Origin: Cyclobacteriaceae bacterium | GTDB lineage: Bacteria; Bacteroidota; Bacteroidia; Cytophagales; Cyclobacteriaceae | Assembly (NCBI GenBank): GCA_028278225.1 | Contig: JANQEU010000014.1 | Coordinates: 1-64,000, forward strand | DNA: 64,000 nt | Direction of reading: 5' to 3' | Shown: piece by piece, positions 5,914 to 14,669 of the stretch | How the letters are laid out: every line of letters begins with the position of its first letter | Position numbering within the stretch: position 1 is the first letter of the stretch | Notes under the pieces: generated by a model | Database searches by the model: none | What the model saw: the letters and a program-made list of their open reading frames with translations, nothing else | What the model was told of the DNA's origin: nothing | Translations under genes and position numbers: made by a program

Positions 5914-7377
5914 ATGGTCCGTTCATGGATTACGCTCTTTCCATCAAGGTTAAACCGGGCAATAATTCTATTCCTGATATTTCTGCCGAATGGATGTTCT
6001 GACGACTACAAAGACAACATTCCACGAGATATTTCATTTTCTTCGCAGGAAGAGCTGGATAAATGGGCCGAGAAGTATCCATCTGTCATATCGTTAGACA
6101 GGGTACACATAAGTGGTGAAGATATTACTGACCTTAGAGGTCTGCGTCAATTAAATTATATTGAAGAACTCGTCATAACGGAAAATCCGGAATTAACGAA
6201 TCTAAGCGGGTTTGATTATCTAAGACACGTCCGGAATGTGGTAATCAGTAACAACCCGCGTCTTCAGAGCCTTGGGAAACTGGGAGAGATACGGAATAAT
6301 CTTGAAATTCGTGAAAATCAGGAGCTTCCGGATCTATCCGGAATTGACTACATGGAATTTATTGGGGGAGATTTGCAGATAATCAATAACCGGAATTTGA
6401 AATCTCTCCAGGGACTGAACAACATTCGATCAATCGGTCAAAAGCTCATCATTACGGACAATCCATCCCTTGTTGATATATCCGGATTAAACAATTTAAG
6501 ATCAGTTGGTTCGGATCTTCATATTGAAAATAATCCGGAATTGTCCAGCTGCAATGGGATCAGTATTTGTTCCCTATTATCATGTTCGGGCGATCGGTTT
6601 AATATTGAAAACAATGGTCTGGAATGTAGTAATGTAGAGGAATTAAGGTTGAAATGTGATTCCGTTCGAAATAAAGAATTATCATCAGATACAACAATCA
6701 GGGTGAGGGTACTGGAATCCATTCACTATAATTATCCCGAGTTTTGGAATTATCTGAACGCTAATTCGTCCGAATTTGGTGATACAAAAATCCAAATTAT
6801 TGATGTTGATTATTTTTTTTACTATCCCGAGATAACCTGTGAGGAGCTTGAACGTCAGGCTCCTGATGTAATTATCCTCGACAATGCTCAAAGTCTTACG
6901 GAAGATGAAATCAATGTTGTAAAGGATTATGTCCGGAAAGGAAACGGATTGATTGTAACCGGAGGTTCACTAAGGGTCGAGTCGAATCAGGAAATCCTGG
7001 ATTTATTGGGACTGAAATATTCAATGGGTAGCAGAACCTATTTCGAAACTTCCATGGTGGATTCTATTGAAATCCTTGATCCGGCGCATGAAATATTCTG
7101 CAATCTGCCGGTTTATAAAACTTCATCCAGGAGAATTTATTCGGGGGGACATGGTGACTATAGTGGGATCGTGAAAACCCCAAATTGTGAGATTGTGGCA
7201 TTGATATGGAACATCAGCAATGAAAGAGGGGTTCTGACGAGTTTCATATCATGCAATGAGAATACAGATTATAAGGCCGTTTTCGTCGGACATTCACCCG
7301 CTGGCCCCGATCCGTCTCAAGACGATTATCGGTTTTTCTACAATCTCCTTGTTTATGTTGCAGAAACTAAGGATTAA
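5914..7377 (+). CDS. Lipoprotein with leucine-rich L-domain-like repeats and a ThuA/GATase-like C-terminal half
   Basis: A 487-residue protein with a signal peptide ending in the lipobox LPNGC (Cys28), followed by Ser-Asp-Asp-Tyr, an acidic start typical of Bacteroidota lipoproteins sent to the outer membrane surface. Residues about 45-230 are irregular leucine-rich repeats of the receptor-L-domain kind (NPELTNLSGF, NNPRLQSLGKL, NPSLVDISGLNNL, NNPELSSCNGI), closed by a Cys-rich cap. Residues about 235-487 resemble the class I glutamine-amidotransferase-like fold of ThuA-type proteins (PDVIILDNAQSLTEDEINVVKDYVRKG, then GLIVTGGS), without an obvious catalytic Cys. It stands alone between ssrA and the convergent dehydratase operon. 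The ligand is unknown. Confidence 0.7.
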   Translation: MVRSWITLFPSRLNRAIILFLIFLPNGCSDDYKDNIPRDISFSSQEELDKWAEKYPSVISLDRVHISGEDITDLRGLRQLNYIEELVITENPELTNLSGFDYLRHVRNVVISNNPRLQSLGKLGEIRNNLEIRENQELPDLSGIDYMEFIGGDLQIINNRNLKSLQGLNNIRSIGQKLIITDNPSLVDISGLNNLRSVGSDLHIENNPELSSCNGISICSLLSCSGDRFNIENNGLECSNVEELRLKCDSVRNKELSSDTTIRVRVLESIHYNYPEFWNYLNANSSEFGDTKIQIIDVDYFFYYPEITCEELERQAPDVIILDNAQSLTEDEINVVKDYVRKGNGLIVTGGSLRVESNQEILDLLGLKYSMGSRTYFETSMVDSIEILDPAHEIFCNLPVYKTSSRRIYSGGHGDYSGIVKTPNCEIVALIWNISNERGVLTSFISCNENTDYKAVFVGHSPAGPDPSQDDYRFFYNLLVYVAETKD

Positions 7378-8323
7378 AATCGATCTGATCCAAGACCAGC
7401 GAAGCTATCTTGATGTCCTGAGTGGCAATTCCTGTCAGGTCAGCAATGGTGATATCATCCTCCTTTCTTGATATCGGGTTCATTATGATTTCGCCGATTT
7501 CATGAAGATCAGCTTCTCCGATTATCCCGTTTTCAATGGCGAAATGCGACTCTCCATGCTCCATGCATTGCAATTTGCTGTCGCAGGCAACAACTGAGGC
7601 CTTACTGAACAAGTTGTGATCGATCTCCTGCTTTCCGGGAGCGTCAGATCCCATTGCAGTGATGTGGGTACCCGGAAGTATTTCCCGTTGATAGATCAAT
7701 GGATTCATTGAAGGAGTGGTTGTTACGACCAGGTTACTGGCATTTAAAACCTCGGAAGGAGAGTTGGCCATGGCAATGGAAAATCCTTTAGCTGTCATTT
7801 CTACCTGATATTTTTCCAGGTTTTCTTTTGATCTACCCCAAACAAACACTTCCCTGCAGTCAGTGATCAGTTTGAGCATCTCCAACTGCATTCGTGCCTG
7901 AACACCCGTTCCGATGACGCCAATCGCCTTAATATCTTTCGGCCCAATGTGCTTGGCGCTGACCGCCCCGGCTAATGCTGTCCTCAAGTCTGTTAAATAT
8001 CCTTCATCCTTCAATAGACATTTCAGAACACCTGTCTTTGCATCGAATGCAATCATCATCCCGTCACTTGTAGGAAGCCCGACAGTATAATTATCATAAA
8101 ATCCCGATGCTATTTTGATGATGTAATAGGGATCGTCTTTGATATGGCCGTATTTAATATGGACATCACCCGGCGGATCCTGAAATCCGAGATAGCCAAC
8201 GGGGGGCACGCTGGCGCTACCATTGGAGTAAGCAATAAATGATTCCTCGATACTTCTGATCAGATCTTCAGGAGATACAGAATCTATGATCTCTTTTACC
8301 TCAGATGCATGCAGGATCTTCAT
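7367..8323 (-). CDS. Ornithine cyclodeaminase/mu-crystallin-family imine reductase (EutC/BhcD-like)
   Basis: 318 residues from the ATG giving MKILHASEVKEII. The NAD(P)-binding Rossmann motif GVIGTGVQARMQLEML lies near the centre; the family's KIASGF and LTDLRTALAGAVSAKHI stretches precede it, and ITAMGSDAPGKQEID follows. The family reduces or deaminates imino/amino acids. Its start overlaps the stop of the PLP dehydratase gene by ATGA, so it is second in a two-gene operon. The same pairing occurs in ectoine use (EutB-EutC) and in the beta-hydroxyaspartate cycle (BhcB-BhcD, where this partner is iminosuccinate reductase). The substrate cannot be decided here; none of the other genes of either pathway are in the window. 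Confidence 0.88.
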   Translation of the reverse strand: MKILHASEVKEIIDSVSPEDLIRSIEESFIAYSNGSASVPPVGYLGFQDPPGDVHIKYGHIKDDPYYIIKIASGFYDNYTVGLPTSDGMMIAFDAKTGVLKCLLKDEGYLTDLRTALAGAVSAKHIGPKDIKAIGVIGTGVQARMQLEMLKLITDCREVFVWGRSKENLEKYQVEMTAKGFSIAMANSPSEVLNASNLVVTTTPSMNPLIYQREILPGTHITAMGSDAPGKQEIDHNLFSKASVVACDSKLQCMEHGESHFAIENGIIGEADLHEIGEIIMNPISRKEDDITIADLTGIATQDIKIASLVLDQIDFNP

Positions 8324-9273
8324 AAGATTTTCTTCAGTTTTTCGGCGTTGATGTTGGCTCCGCAAATTATGATCACCACGCGCTGATTTCTAAACTTCCC
8401 CGGGTTCTTAATAAAACTTGCGACCGACACCCCTGCTGACCCTTCTATGATTTTATGGTGTTTTTCCACGATGTATCTGATTGCTTTTGCTATCTCATTC
8501 TCATTCACCAGTATGTAATCATCAACCAATTTCCGACAGATATCAAACGTGACGGCCCCTACTTCAAGTCCTCCTGCCGATCCGTCAGACAAGGTGTCTT
8601 TCGGATTATCGAGGATTACCACCTCATCTTGTTGAACGCTTAAATACATCTCCGGGGAATTTTCGGGCAGACAACCGACCATTCTGGTCATGGGGCTTTC
8701 ATGCTTCATCCATGTGGAGACACCTGACATCATTCCTCCTCCTCCGATACAGCCCAGAACAGCATCGACATGATCTAACTGTGATGTGATCTCCAACCCT
8801 ATCGTCCCCTGTCCGGCTATTACATCATAATCGTTATATGGAGACACCCAGATCATATCTCGTTTCAAAGCTTCGGACTTGGCATGAAGCTCAGCTTCCA
8901 GAGAATTCTTTCCAAAGAATTCCAGCCTGACATCGTAAGATTTCAAAGCCTCCACTTTCGACGGATCAGTGTTTTCAGGTAAGATTATAGTGCCCCTGGT
9001 CCCGGAAATGCCAACAGCTCTTGCAAACCCCTGACCATGATTACCTGTAGAGGCGGCTATTAAACCTTTCCGCTTCTCTTCATCTGAAAGTTTCAGTATT
9101 TTATTCAGGGCTCCTCTTGCTTTGAAGGAGCCCGTATACTGTTCACTCTCCAGTTTAAGAAATACTTCACCACTGTTCAGTTCGCTTAAGAATGGTGAAT
9201 GCAAAACTGGCGTTTTCAGAATATGATTTTCTATTCTTTTACCTGCGGCTATAATTTCCCGAACCAGATTCAT
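8320..9273 (-). CDS. PLP-dependent threonine/serine or hydroxyaspartate dehydratase (EutB/BhcB-like)
   Basis: A 317-residue fold-type II PLP enzyme without the C-terminal ACT regulatory domain of biosynthetic IlvA. The PLP lysine is Lys51 in GSFKARGALNKI, the asparagine loop is STGNHGQGFA, and the phosphate-binding glycine loop is GCIGGGGMMSG. Such short enzymes dehydrate L-threonine, L-serine or beta-hydroxyaspartate, or racemise serine. It is the first gene of an overlapping pair with an imine reductase, which favours a product imine that is reduced at once (beta-hydroxyaspartate to iminosuccinate) or the EutB/EutC pairing of ectoine use. Catabolic; specificity unknown. Confidence 0.88.
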   Translation of the reverse strand: MNLVREIIAAGKRIENHILKTPVLHSPFLSELNSGEVFLKLESEQYTGSFKARGALNKILKLSDEEKRKGLIAASTGNHGQGFARAVGISGTRGTIILPENTDPSKVEALKSYDVRLEFFGKNSLEAELHAKSEALKRDMIWVSPYNDYDVIAGQGTIGLEITSQLDHVDAVLGCIGGGGMMSGVSTWMKHESPMTRMVGCLPENSPEMYLSVQQDEVVILDNPKDTLSDGSAGGLEVGAVTFDICRKLVDDYILVNENEIAKAIRYIVEKHHKIIEGSAGVSVASFIKNPGKFRNQRVVIIICGANINAEKLKKIL

Positions 9274-9389
9274 ATGATTAAATATATATTAATCAACTTT
9301 TGAATTTTACAATTTCCATAGTGGTGGATCAATGATTTACACAAAAAAACTGAGATTTGTATCAGCTAAAATCAAAGAACCCACAGACA

Positions 9390-9908
9390 ATGGAATGGCT
9401 AGATGGTATTTTCGAGGTTTTCAAAATTAAAATAATCCCCATATCCGTTACCGCCGGATTATTGTTGATTTATGTCGTCGGACGCTCACTTAGCCTGAGA
9501 TTTATCAAAAGGCATGCGGAAAAGAATAAACTGAGCAAAGGACGGGAATTGTACGCAAGGAAGTTGATCAGCTTACTGTTGTTACTGCTCTTCCTGACAA
9601 TAATCGGGGCATCCTGGGAGATCTCACTCAAGGGATTATCACTCTATTTCGCTTCGATCTTTACGGTAGTGGGTGTGGCGCTTTTCGCAACATGGTCAAT
9701 TCTTAGCAATCTCACTGCGTCCATCATTCTGTTCTTTTTCTTTCCGTACAGGGTAGGATCAGAGATCAGGATCATTGACGGTGAAAATTCCCAGGAGGGC
9801 AGAATTCTTGATATCACATTGTTCTATATTGAGATCGAAACGGCTGATAAAAAAGTGGTTGCTTACCCCAACAACCTCGCTGTTACAAAACCCATAGTTC
9901 ATGGCTAA
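9390..9908 (+). CDS. Small MscS-family mechanosensitive channel
   Basis: 172 residues from the ATG giving MEWLDGIF (a TTG 11 codons earlier is less likely). Transmembrane segments are at about 13-32, 57-75 and 84-118; the last corresponds to the pore helix TM3 followed by the beta domain (YRVGSEIRIIDGENSQEGRILDITLFYIEIETADKKVVAYPNN). The large C-terminal cage of E. coli MscS is missing, so this is a minimal member. Such channels open on membrane tension and release solutes at hypo-osmotic shock. Its 3' end overlaps the HIRAN gene by 8 bases, suggesting co-expression. Confidence 0.88.
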   Translation: MEWLDGIFEVFKIKIIPISVTAGLLLIYVVGRSLSLRFIKRHAEKNKLSKGRELYARKLISLLLLLLFLTIIGASWEISLKGLSLYFASIFTVVGVALFATWSILSNLTASIILFFFFPYRVGSEIRIIDGENSQEGRILDITLFYIEIETADKKVVAYPNNLAVTKPIVHG

Positions 9909-10242
9909 GATCATCAAAATTCCATCTGTTGAAGTCATTGACACTAAAGTGGTTGGTGTATCCAAACAAAACACGGACGGATCTTCCAGGCAAGTGATCA
10001 TCAATAGTCTCGTGAATGAAGATGACCCTGTTCATTTTGAGCTTGAACCGGATAATCCATATGACCCGAACGCCGTTAAGGTGCTGATAACCGGTATGAA
10101 ACAAATAGGCTATTTAAACAGAAACATTGCACCAAATGTGAAATCAGCCATTGTAAATGGGGCCGAAATCATTGCCAGGGTAAGCTGGGTTAGTGGTAAG
10201 GAAATGAAAGGAGTAGGTCTCAGGATCGAACTTGTCAGTTAA
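9901..10242 (+). CDS. Stand-alone HIRAN-domain protein
   Basis: 113 residues, essentially one HIRAN domain: the first strand VVGVS, then VHFELEPDNPYDPNAVKVLI, then KQIGYLNRNIAPNVKSAIVNG. In larger proteins (HLTF/Rad5 helicases, some nucleases) this domain binds single-stranded or 3' DNA ends, and bacterial stand-alone copies are presumed to recognise damaged DNA or stalled forks. No nuclease or helicase domain is attached. It overlaps the end of the mscS-like gene and converges on the SDR gene with an 8-base overlap. The link with a channel is not explained by known biology. Confidence 0.85.
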   Translation: MAKIIKIPSVEVIDTKVVGVSKQNTDGSSRQVIINSLVNEDDPVHFELEPDNPYDPNAVKVLITGMKQIGYLNRNIAPNVKSAIVNGAEIIARVSWVSGKEMKGVGLRIELVS

Positions 10243-11086
10243 GATCCATCCCGAGTTCTTTCTTAAGTGCTCTGTCCACGATACGGGGCGGTAAAATACG
10301 AGGTAAAAAATAATTTGCGAATTTTCTTGATGCGAAGGTGTATCTCGTCCGGGGTCTTTCAGATTCTGCAATTGATACGATCTTTTTTGCCAGCCAGTCG
10401 CACTCAATCGCATTTTTAACGGCGCTTTTTATAAATTTTTCTCTAAAAACAAGCATGGCCGATGAATACGGTGTATTTTCAAATCCCGGCGTCTCTTTCT
10501 TACTTTTCTGCCATATGGGTGTTTTGACAGCTCCCGGACCTACGACAATCACATCAATGCCATAAAGTAGCAATTCACGCCGTAAAGATTCTGATAATCC
10601 TTCAATCGCATGCTTGGAACCGGCATAAGGTCCCATAAAAGGGAACCCGATCTTACCTGAGACCGAACTTATCTGAATGATCCGTCCCGGACTGATGGGG
10701 TGATTCTTCCTGGCTCCCAGCAGTGGCGCAAAAGCCTGGGTCACCTTCATGAGACCAAACACATTTACTTTGAATTGATACTCAAAATCTTCCATTTTGA
10801 CATGCAAAAGCGGACCGCCAACCGCTATCCCGGCGTTGTTGACTAAACATGTGATGCCATCTGAAACTTCGCCGGCTACAAACCCGGCAGCTCTGTCAAT
10901 CGCTTCATAATCTGTGACATCAAATATGAGCGGACGAAAAAGATCCCCGAATTCATCGACAAGTCCGCCGGCATCTTTTTCATTTCTGACGCTACCGAAA
11001 ACCATATAACCTTTGCTTATGAAATTTTTAGCCAGGTCATAGCCAATGCCGGTAGATACACCGGTAATTACAACACTTTTATTCAT
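10235..11086 (-). CDS. Short-chain dehydrogenase/reductase
   Basis: 283 residues from the ATG giving MNKSVVITGVSTGIG. The NAD(P) motif TGVSTGIG is near the N-terminus, NNAG at about 83-86, the catalytic Ser in ISSVSGK and the Tyr/Lys in YAGSK. The C-terminal 60 residues (RPRTRYTFASRKFANYFLPRILP) match classical SDRs acting on acyl or steroid-like ketones, such as DltE/YqjQ-type enzymes. The start lies inside the 3' end of the thioesterase gene, so the two are co-transcribed. The substrate is unknown; the thioesterase neighbour suggests an acyl compound. Confidence 0.88.
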   Translation of the reverse strand: MNKSVVITGVSTGIGYDLAKNFISKGYMVFGSVRNEKDAGGLVDEFGDLFRPLIFDVTDYEAIDRAAGFVAGEVSDGITCLVNNAGIAVGGPLLHVKMEDFEYQFKVNVFGLMKVTQAFAPLLGARKNHPISPGRIIQISSVSGKIGFPFMGPYAGSKHAIEGLSESLRRELLLYGIDVIVVGPGAVKTPIWQKSKKETPGFENTPYSSAMLVFREKFIKSAVKNAIECDWLAKKIVSIAESERPRTRYTFASRKFANYFLPRILPPRIVDRALKKELGMDLN

Positions 11087-11495
11087 TTTGTATATTGGTA
11101 TCAAAAAATACCCGTTTGACTTCATCCTTGATCCTTGTGGGCTTATTGGATCTTCGATCAATGAGACACCACACAGTGAAGGCTTCCACAGCCAGCACCT
11201 CCATCCTGTATATCCAAACACGTCTCCCCCATCTTGCCCCTGAAATGTCATCCGGGACCATAGTTTTAACAGTCAGTTTATCTCCAAAAAAGCAAGGTTT
11301 CTTGTAGTGGATTTCATGGCTCACAACCACCCAATAATATTTCCTGTTCAATTCGGAGGGGGCTTTGCTCATCCAGTGTTTTTCGGCCACTTCCTGCACC
11401 CATCGCAGATAGGCTATGTTGTTTACATGATCCAGTTGATCAATATCAGAACTCCCCGGTACAACGGTCATTTGGAAGTGTGTCGAATTATCCAT
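11079..11495 (-). CDS. Hot-dog fold acyl-CoA/acyl-ACP thioesterase (4HBT type)
   Basis: 138 residues from the ATG giving MDNSTHFQM. The active-site strand-helix DIDQLDHVNNIAYLRWVQEVAEKHW carries the Asp and the His-Asn-Asn of YbgC/4HBT thioesterases. The middle strand region HYKKPCFFGDKLTVKT and the last strands AFTVWCLIDRRSNKPTRI complete the fold. It hydrolyses acyl-CoA or acyl-ACP thioesters in the cytoplasm. It overlaps the downstream SDR start by 8 bases. Upstream in-frame sequence could add 40 residues, but that stretch is not hot-dog-like. Confidence 0.87.
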   Translation of the reverse strand: MDNSTHFQMTVVPGSSDIDQLDHVNNIAYLRWVQEVAEKHWMSKAPSELNRKYYWVVVSHEIHYKKPCFFGDKLTVKTMVPDDISGARWGRRVWIYRMEVLAVEAFTVWCLIDRRSNKPTRIKDEVKRVFFDTNIQNE

Positions 11496-11724
11496 TTGCC
11501 GAATATAAAATTTAGTGAGAAAATTCCTGCAAATATTCCTGGTAAGCGGCCTCCATCCCATCCAATTTTCATGAACTTGTACATTCCGGTTCACTCCGGG
11601 ATAATTCCTGTTCACTTCAAAAAGATTCCCTATTAATTGGAATTAGGGTAAGTAAGTAGCATCTTTGAAATAACCTTTTAGGTTAGGTTGGTGACTAGTT
11701 ATGGAAAAATTATTTTTTCCTAAG

Positions 11725-11752
11725 GGCAAATGCAAGGCATTTGCCTTTTTTT
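11725..11752 (+). terminator. Strong intrinsic terminator in the leader of the histidine kinase gene
   Basis: GGCAAATGC, loop AAG, GCATTTGCC, then seven T. It faces rightwards, yet no gene ends to its left on this strand. It lies between two divergent genes, so it should end either a small RNA or an attenuated leader of the kinase gene. A second A/T hairpin (GGAAAAA, then TTTTTCC) sits just before it. Confidence 0.75.
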
Positions 11753-11972
11753 ATTTATGCTATTACCCGCTAATTTTAGTGCGGACATATAGGGGTATTT
11801 TTGGGCCGAAGATGATCAGCAAACCAATAAAAAATATAACATTCCCAAACCTGCATCAGATATTAAGTCAGGCATAAACGATATTCTCAAACTCACCATT
11901 GGATCAGGATTCAAAGCCCTTGCTGTTTGCGCTGTTTCCGATGACAAAATTGATCTGGTTGCCTCCCAGGGA

Positions 11973-14669
11973 TTGAAAATCGATCTTAAAACACTTACCA
12001 AGGAATTACTTTCGGCATCCGGAAAGAAAAAAATCGAGTTCGGCATAAAAGGGAAAAAGCATAATGGCCTGTGCCAGCAAATTATTCCGGGTTATTTCCT
12101 GGTTTCATATCAGGATACAACCCCGGGTAAAACCCAGAAGGACTTGCTGGCAACAACTATTAACCTTGTAAAGGAAAAGGTTGCAGACCAGCCCGGCCGG
12201 AATGAAAAATCGAGCGCTGCTTTTAAACTCAGTCAGTACAAAGAGGGATTAAAGGTTCTGAATGAGATCAGCTCCAACCCCGACATCTCCTCGGAGCAAC
12301 AAATCGAAGAAGCCCTTGGTGTCTGTACGGAATTTCTGGGGTTGAAATCAGGAATCTTAGGGCGGGTAGAAGGTGACAAGTACATCGCTGACAAGATCTA
12401 CAGTGTAGATGGCAGGTTTCGCAAAGATCAGGTCTTTAACCTTGAGGAAACCTTTAGCGACACTGTCTACAAAAAAGAGAAGATCCTGGCTATTGAAGAC
12501 ATCAGCAAAACCACGTATAAGATACATCCGGGCCGGGAACTATTTCATATTGAGTCATTCATAGGTATACCCTACTACGTCTCAGGAGAAAAGCGTGGCA
12601 CACTGGTTTTCTCATCACCCGAGCCACGTGAGCCTTTTGACCAAAATGAATTTGAGTTTGTGAAGCTCCTGTCGAAGTGGATAGCTTTTATTCTGCAACA
12701 ACAGGAATACGAAAAAAACCTGATGTCGGACAAAATGATGCTCCAGGTTTTTGCGAGTACCGCTCCGGCAGCCATCGCGATGGTAGATGAGCACTTCCGG
12801 TACATAGCCGCCAGTGACAAGTGGTACAGCGATTATGGTCTTGAAGATGAGTATATCATCGGTAAATCATACTTTGAAGTATCTCCTGATATTGGTCAGG
12901 ATTGGGAGTCCATATTCAAGAGAGCGATGGCAGGAAATGTCGAGCACAATGACCAGGACCTCATTGAGCACGAAAACGGGGACATCCAATGGATAAAATG
13001 GGAGGTGAGGCCCTGGTATAAGAAACTGGACGTCGTGGGAGGTCTGATCATGTACACTGAGGATATCTCACAGCAAAAGGAACAACAGCTCCAACTCAAA
13101 ATTGCCAAAAGAAAAGCGGAACAGGCCAGCAAAGCCAAGGAACAGTTTCTTTCGACTATGAGCCACGAGATGAGAACTCCTCTCAATGCGATCATCGGGA
13201 TGACCGATCTGATGCTTATGGAGGACCAGACACCCCAACAGCTCAAACATCTTAAACTCCTCAAGTTTTCCGGCGAGAATCTACTTGTTCTCATTAATGA
13301 CATATTAGATTTCAATAAGATCGAGGCTGGCAAGCTGGAATTTGAAATTGCCGACTTCAACCTAAAAAAGCTGCTTGAAAAAATCAGGTCATCGCTCAGC
13401 ACACTGGCTGCCAAGAAAAATCTAAACTTCGACCTGAAATATGATGAAAGCATTCCCGGGTATGTGAAGGGTGACGCAGTAAGAATCAGTCAGGTCATCA
13501 CTAACCTTATAAATAACGCAATAAAATTTACGGAGAAAGGATACATAGCGCTTAAGGCCAGGTTGATCCATTCTGAAGAAGAGTCGTGCATCGTCAAGTT
13601 CGAAATCAAAGACACCGGCATCGGCATCCCTGAGGACAAATTGGATGCCATTTTCCAGTCATTTGAACAGGGGAGTACGGAAACTACCCGGAAATACGGC
13701 GGATCCGGATTAGGACTGGCCATTACCAAAAGGATCCTGGAATTGATGGATTCCTCCATAAAAGTCCAAAGCACCGTAGATCATGGTTCCACTTTCTACT
13801 TTGAATTGGAACTACCCCTGGGTCAGGCCAAAAAGAAGATCCCGGAGGAAATGAAAGCTGAAACCGTGCTCCGGGACGATCTTTACCTGCTGGTGGCAGA
13901 GGATAATGATGGCAACAGAACTCTTATTAACAGTCTGTTCAACAAGTGGAATGTTAATCATGATTTTGCCGTGAATGGTCGGGAAGCGGTTGAAAAAAGT
14001 GACTCGAAAAAGTACGACCTGGTTTTGATGGACCTGCAAATGCCGGAAATGGATGGCTACGAGGCAACCAAACAAATCCGTCTGAAGCAGGGTAAGTACT
14101 TTACAGACTTGCCTATAATCGCCCTTACAGCCTCCGTAATGTCCAATGTTCTCGAAAAGGCGAAGAAAGTGGGAATGAATGGTTATGTATCCAAACCTTT
14201 CGATCCAAATCATTTGAAAGAGGTCATTGCAAGTCATACCAATGGAGATACTCCGGACATAGACCATGTTGTCGTGGAGGAGGTGGAACTGGTCGAAGAA
14301 CTGGTGGAGGAGCCGGCGGAGATCATTGAAAATCCCGGCAACAATAACATCGACTCATTTCCTTATTTAAAGAGCCTTATCGGAAATGATCTGACTGCCC
14401 TGGCTGAAATAATTAAAAGTACGGTAAAATCCATTGTAAATGCCAAAAACGGGATCGTTCATGGTATTGCGGAAGATGATGTAAAAAAGGTGAGGGCTGA
14501 ATTGCATGTACTTCGACCGAATCTTCACAATGTGGAACTCGGCAATCTTACCAAGGATCTGCCGAAAATAACTGAGCTGACCAAAGAAAATAAAGATTTA
14601 CTTGAAAAACTGATTAACGAAATAGAGGGAGAATTGACTTCCGACAGATTAAATGAATATATAGAATGA
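11973..14669 (+). CDS. Hybrid sensor histidine kinase (GAF-GAF-PAS-HisKA-HATPase-REC-HPt), 5' end frameshifted
   Basis: Counting from the TTG at the first base, GAF lies at about 85-245, PAS at 255-370, HisKA with MSHEMRTPLNAI (His398), HATPase with NLINNAIKFT, DTGIGIP and GGSGLGLAI, REC with LMDLQMPEMDG (Asp687) and the switch KP, and a degenerate HPt at 790-880 (His845 candidate, without the usual HxLKG). The frame continues 46 codons upstream of the TTG as plausible protein (ILKLTIGSGFKALAVCAVSD, part of a first GAF) without a start codon. An ATG at 11812 would join it if the run of six A at 11829-11834 had seven, giving 952 residues. No transmembrane helix: a cytosolic sensor. Overlaps the next gene by ATGA. 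Confidence 0.88.
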   Translation: MKIDLKTLTKELLSASGKKKIEFGIKGKKHNGLCQQIIPGYFLVSYQDTTPGKTQKDLLATTINLVKEKVADQPGRNEKSSAAFKLSQYKEGLKVLNEISSNPDISSEQQIEEALGVCTEFLGLKSGILGRVEGDKYIADKIYSVDGRFRKDQVFNLEETFSDTVYKKEKILAIEDISKTTYKIHPGRELFHIESFIGIPYYVSGEKRGTLVFSSPEPREPFDQNEFEFVKLLSKWIAFILQQQEYEKNLMSDKMMLQVFASTAPAAIAMVDEHFRYIAASDKWYSDYGLEDEYIIGKSYFEVSPDIGQDWESIFKRAMAGNVEHNDQDLIEHENGDIQWIKWEVRPWYKKLDVVGGLIMYTEDISQQKEQQLQLKIAKRKAEQASKAKEQFLSTMSHEMRTPLNAIIGMTDLMLMEDQTPQQLKHLKLLKFSGENLLVLINDILDFNKIEAGKLEFEIADFNLKKLLEKIRSSLSTLAAKKNLNFDLKYDESIPGYVKGDAVRISQVITNLINNAIKFTEKGYIALKARLIHSEEESCIVKFEIKDTGIGIPEDKLDAIFQSFEQGSTETTRKYGGSGLGLAITKRILELMDSSIKVQSTVDHGSTFYFELELPLGQAKKKIPEEMKAETVLRDDLYLLVAEDNDGNRTLINSLFNKWNVNHDFAVNGREAVEKSDSKKYDLVLMDLQMPEMDGYEATKQIRLKQGKYFTDLPIIALTASVMSNVLEKAKKVGMNGYVSKPFDPNHLKEVIASHTNGDTPDIDHVVVEEVELVEELVEEPAEIIENPGNNNIDSFPYLKSLIGNDLTALAEIIKSTVKSIVNAKNGIVHGIAEDDVKKVRAELHVLRPNLHNVELGNLTKDLPKITELTKENKDLLEKLINEIEGELTSDRLNEYIE

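Noticed and set aside
12896-14267. Reverse-strand frames inside the histidine kinase gene
   Set aside because: Ser/Leu-rich shadows without domains; the forward frame carries all kinase motifs.
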